Below are positions 7,174-9,894 of a stretch of DNA of 9,894 nt, piece after piece. Position numbers and translations under genes: made by a program. The stretch spans positions 1 to 9,894 of the forward strand of contig JAIRMF010000067.1 of assembly GCA_031258895.1 (NCBI GenBank). Direction: 5' to 3'. Each line of letters opens with the position of its first letter. Position 1 is the first letter of the stretch. This DNA is from Dysgonamonadaceae bacterium. Lineage in GTDB: Bacteria > Bacteroidota > Bacteroidia > Bacteroidales > Azobacteroidaceae. Below the pieces are notes generated by a model. The model had not been told where the DNA came from and searched no databases. It saw only the letters and a list, made by a program, of their open reading frames with translations.

Positions 7174-9492
7174 TTAGTGAATAAATTTTGGCGGGAATAT
7201 AAGGTATCCGATGTTTAGTCCTAAGTTCCAGTTTCTTTTCGGGTAGCTGTAATGATTTGCGAAGAGGCTGATGTTTATGAAGGGCAATCTTGCGACGAAA
7301 CTTATTTCTCCCAGGTATGCGGGGTTATCGAACAGTTTGCCGTTTATGGGTTTGTTGTTGTTGTCGTTTTTTATGTTTTGGATGGGGAGGAATGTATGGA
7401 ATTCGCTTTTGAGGTGGAATGTTGCGTTTAGTTTCCAGACGGGTATTATTCCTCCTGCCAGGAAATTATTGGCTCTGAATGCGGGGTTGTATATTACGGT
7501 GCTGTGCGGGGTTGGACTGTAGGCGGTGGCTTGGAGGAGTGAGGCGACGGTATTGTTGAGCAGTATTTTGGTTGAGAACACTCCTTGAGCGATGTAACCG
7601 AGGTTAAATTTATCGTTTATTACGTGCATATTATTGATGAGTCCGTCGATTTGGAGCCAGTTGATATCATTTTTTTTGTAGGGGTTTAGGAGGGATTTTG
7701 AGTTAGCGGGGACGAATTTTTCGTTTCCGGAGAGGTATTGTATGTAGACGTGGTATTTTTGTCCTTTGATTGGGTATTGTTTTGTGTCGAGTGTATTTTT
7801 ACCGAACAGGACGCCGTAATAGAACAGGTTGTATACGCTTTTGTCGAGCCTGCTGAGGTCTGTTTGGTCGAGGGTATTTTTGTTGTTTTGGAGGTATTTA
7901 TCTTCGAGTATTCCGTATCCTATGACGGCGTTTATTTTGACTTTTCGGTTGAATGGGAATCCTACGCCGAGTTTGCCGAACGATTCTCGTTGGTGGATGT
8001 AGGTTAGGATGTCGGCGTCGATGAAGAAGTTTTTGCTTTCGTAATATTTTCTATAGTTGTAGAAGAATGCTGCGTTAATGTCGATCGGGACGGGGGTTTG
8101 GAGGTCTACGCGCGCGGAAAGCTCTGCGCCGTTGAATGCGTTTCCGATTTGCATATTGAGGTTCATTCCGTAGTCGAACTCATCGAGGTTTTGGTAAGCG
8201 AGTCCGAGGTAGAGTTGATTAGCGGACATTGAGGAGACGTTACCGCCGAAAGCTATCCCTATTTCATCATTGACGTTTATGTCGAGTTGGAGGTCGAAAA
8301 TGCTGTCGTTACGGTTGTAAGTTGCGGCGGGGAAGATTTCTTTTATTTTTGGGTTTGCGAGGAGGTCGAAGTATATTCTTTTGAACTCATTTATGTCGAA
8401 CGTACCGTCATTTTGTCTGGCTATTTGTGTTTGGACGTAAGTTTTTTGTGCGTTATTGATTCCGTTTAGGTGTACGTTTTGGAATTTCAGTTGTGGGAGG
8501 TTTTTTTTGAAGTTATTTCTGCGGTTGTTGATTGAGTCGGGGTTGATGCGCCTGGCGACGCGTTTTTTGATTGAGTCGATTATTTGGATTGTGTGATTGT
8601 AACCGGCGTCGAAGAGTATTTTTGCTTTATCGAAGTCGAGTAGGGCGACGTCTTCGAGGTCGAATTTCATCATTATTCCGTCGTTTGGGTCGATGTTGTA
8701 GTTGGTTTGTTGGATGACCATATTTTCCATTATCTTGTACGGATCCATATCTTCGGGTTTTCGATTTTTGTTTCCGGCGACTGAGGCTCCGATGATGAAA
8801 TCTGGGTTGAAAGCGTTTTTGAGGGGGTTTACGGGGAAGTTGTCATAGATACCGCCGTCGAAAAGTGGTATACCGTCTTTATAGAGGGGTTTGAAGACGA
8901 GAGGGAAAGTCATTGACGCCCTGACTGCGTCTTCGAGTTTACCGTTTCTGAAGATGACGGGCTTTTTGTTATAGACGTCGGATGCTATGCAGAGGAATGG
9001 GACGAATAGGCTGTCGAAATTTTCTTTGCATTTGGCGTTGGCCTGTGCGAACAGGCTGAGGAACGCGATGTTCATCTGGACGGGATTAATGAGGTTGACG
9101 GGGATGATGGAGGATTTGATTTTTGTGGAGTCTTTCAGGGGGACCATTACCTTCATGAAGTCGGGTTGGTCGGGTGGTTTTCGGAAATAGACGCGATAAT
9201 TTTCTTCGACGGTACCTGTTTGCCAGTTGTGGAATTGGTCTGAGAGGAACAGTTTGAGTATTTCGTCAGGGGAGTATCCGACTGCGTAGAGACTTCCGAC
9301 GATAGCTCCGATTGAGGTACCGGCGATACAGTCTATTGGTATTTCATTTTCTTCGAGGGCTTTAATTATTCCGATGTGGACGCATCCTTTAGCTCCGCCG
9401 CCGCTTAGCACGAGTCCTATTTTTTGTGTTGTTGCGTTTTGGGCAGACAGGATGATTGTTATCAGGAGTAATATTTTCGGGAGATTTTTCAT
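7174..9492 (-). CDS. Outer-membrane patatin-like phospholipase with POTRA and beta-barrel (type Vd-like)
   Basis: From ATG 9492 the protein has 772 residues. It starts with a signal peptide (MKNLPKILLLITIILSAQNA, then TTQ), followed by a patatin domain at about 24-310. That domain has the oxyanion loop GGGAKG (31-36), nucleophile Ser60 in GTSIG (58-62), and catalytic Asp212 in DGG (212-214), so the Ser-Asp dyad is intact. A POTRA-like segment spans about 335-410 (LKFQNVHLNGI ... FDLQLDINVND). A BamA/TamA-like barrel fills 411-772, rich in alternating aromatic and polar strands. The architecture is that of PlpD/FplA-type (type Vd) proteins, which are lipid hydrolases placed at or through the outer membrane. 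The frame stays open upstream to an ATG at 9609, but those 39 residues come from the 21-bp repeat array. A -7 box (9502-9509) lies inside that extension and the signal peptide begins at 9492, so the later start is chosen. The protein is rich in Asn, Lys and Ile, as expected from the A-rich coding strand. Confidence 0.93.
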   Translation of the reverse strand: MKNLPKILLLITIILSAQNATTQKIGLVLSGGGAKGCVHIGIIKALEENEIPIDCIAGTSIGAIVGSLYAVGYSPDEILKLFLSDQFHNWQTGTVEENYRVYFRKPPDQPDFMKVMVPLKDSTKIKSSIIPVNLINPVQMNIAFLSLFAQANAKCKENFDSLFVPFLCIASDVYNKKPVIFRNGKLEDAVRASMTFPLVFKPLYKDGIPLFDGGIYDNFPVNPLKNAFNPDFIIGASVAGNKNRKPEDMDPYKIMENMVIQQTNYNIDPNDGIMMKFDLEDVALLDFDKAKILFDAGYNHTIQIIDSIKKRVARRINPDSINNRRNNFKKNLPQLKFQNVHLNGINNAQKTYVQTQIARQNDGTFDINEFKRIYFDLLANPKIKEIFPAATYNRNDSIFDLQLDINVNDEIGIAFGGNVSSMSANQLYLGLAYQNLDEFDYGMNLNMQIGNAFNGAELSARVDLQTPVPIDINAAFFYNYRKYYESKNFFIDADILTYIHQRESFGKLGVGFPFNRKVKINAVIGYGILEDKYLQNNKNTLDQTDLSRLDKSVYNLFYYGVLFGKNTLDTKQYPIKGQKYHVYIQYLSGNEKFVPANSKSLLNPYKKNDINWLQIDGLINNMHVINDKFNLGYIAQGVFSTKILLNNTVASLLQATAYSPTPHSTVIYNPAFRANNFLAGGIIPVWKLNATFHLKSEFHTFLPIQNIKNDNNNKPINGKLFDNPAYLGEISFVARLPFINISLFANHYSYPKRNWNLGLNIGYLIFPPKFIH

Positions 9493-9501
9493 AGAGTGGG
9501 G

Positions 9502-9509
9502 CAAAATTA
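9502..9509 (-). promoter_or_regulatory. -7 box of the patatin gene promoter
   Basis: On the minus strand TAATTTTG (9509-9502) runs into CCCCAC, 9 nt before the ATG at 9492. No TTTG is present at the -33 distance; that stretch is A-rich on the minus strand. Its position rules against the longer open frame starting at 9609. Confidence 0.6.
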
Positions 9510-9538
9510 CGAAAAATTCTGTGATTTTTTTCTCTTTT

Positions 9539-9894
9539 CCTTTCATTTTTCTTTCTCCCGCCGCCACCTTTCTCTCTCCCATTTTTATCTTGCTCTCCCT
9601 CTCAACCATCCTGCCCTCCCTCTTTCATATCTCGCCCTCTCCCGCTTTTATCTTGCCTTCCAACGCCTAAAACTTGCTTTCTCCCGCGATGCTCTTTTTA
9701 GCCCATTGCAAAAACTGACAAAATCACGACGTTCACAAGGCGAAAAACAAACCCAACCTGACAAAAAACACCCTCATCTCGGGAGATTACAAGTACGATT
9801 TGACAAACCACTGCGACGACTCGTAAACTCACTGACTTAACTTGCAAAATGTCTCCGACACTTTGACAAATCACTGCGACACTCCGCAAACTAT
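9539..9894. repeat. Degenerate 21-bp tandem array, at least 17 units, running off the window
   Basis: Units begin every 21 bp from 9539 (9539, 9560, 9581 ... 9875) with no insertion or deletion over 356 bases; 9518-9538 may be a further decayed unit. Individual units differ widely, but position holds. Bases 9-12 of a unit are mostly CTTG or close variants (CCTG, CTCG, TTTG). Units 1-7 end in CTCCC or CCCTC, and units 9-17 carry a CAAA-type block ending CAC (for example TTTGACAAATCAC at 9862-9874). The left half is pyrimidine-rich (C and T) and the right half A/C-rich, so the family drifts along the array. Because 21 is a multiple of three, frames stay open and show heptapeptide patterns on the minus strand (ESKIKMG, ERKVAAG, ERKMKGK). 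No gene is supported here; the frame from 9889 to 9698 is a by-product of the repeat. Confidence 0.8.

Noticed and set aside
9698..9889. Minus-strand frame with a Val-rich heptapeptide pattern
   Set aside because: The pattern is forced by the 21-bp repeat. It has no promoter, no start context and no recognisable domain.
9539..9894. CRISPR array
   Set aside because: There are no identical repeats separated by unique spacers; units are contiguous, 21 bp long and degenerate, and no cas genes are present.

Overview
The window looks like chromosomal DNA of a member of the Bacteroidota, most likely order Bacteroidales. The evidence is a set of promoters with the Bacteroidetes -7 box TAnnTTTG, usually running into GCACCC (before dnaG, before dapF, before the patatin gene, before GH2 and at 580-587). 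Other evidence is A-rich start regions without Shine-Dalgarno sequences, exported proteins whose mature end starts at Gln after a signal peptide, and Bacteroidales-type DnaG, DapF and GcvT sequences.

Layout. 1-143 (minus): N-terminus of a secreted protein cut by the window edge. 144-630: unusual intergenic region with three 21-bp repeats (202-264), a 71-base (TG)n microsatellite (420-490), other alternating purine-pyrimidine tracts, and a good leftward promoter (580-610) that would transcribe the microsatellite as CA repeats. 631-2436 (minus): exported GH2 glycoside hydrolase. 2437-2539: compact divergent promoter region. 2540-4510 (plus): DNA primase dnaG. 4613-5446 and 5486-6586 (plus): dapF and gcvT, probably one transcript. 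6634-7155 and 7174-9492 (minus): a DUF2148 redox-type protein downstream of an outer-membrane patatin-POTRA-barrel protein, convergent with gcvT. 9539-9894: at least 17 degenerate units of a 21-bp repeat running off the window edge without an indel.

How the genes relate. dnaG (replication), dapF (meso-diaminopimelate for lysine and peptidoglycan) and gcvT (glycine cleavage, one-carbon supply) are housekeeping genes. GH2, the patatin protein and the truncated protein are envelope or periplasmic functions. No single pathway joins them, and no transposase, integrase, phage gene, CRISPR array, tRNA or rRNA is visible.

The unusual material is intergenic. It consists of a long dinucleotide run inside a promoter-driven, stop-free reading frame (a candidate phase-variable locus), and two unrelated-looking arrays sharing an exact 21-bp period. 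There is also a compositional strand switch: the plus strand is A/C-rich on the left, including inside plus-strand dnaG, and G/T-rich from about 4.6 to 9.5 kb, including inside the minus-strand patatin gene.
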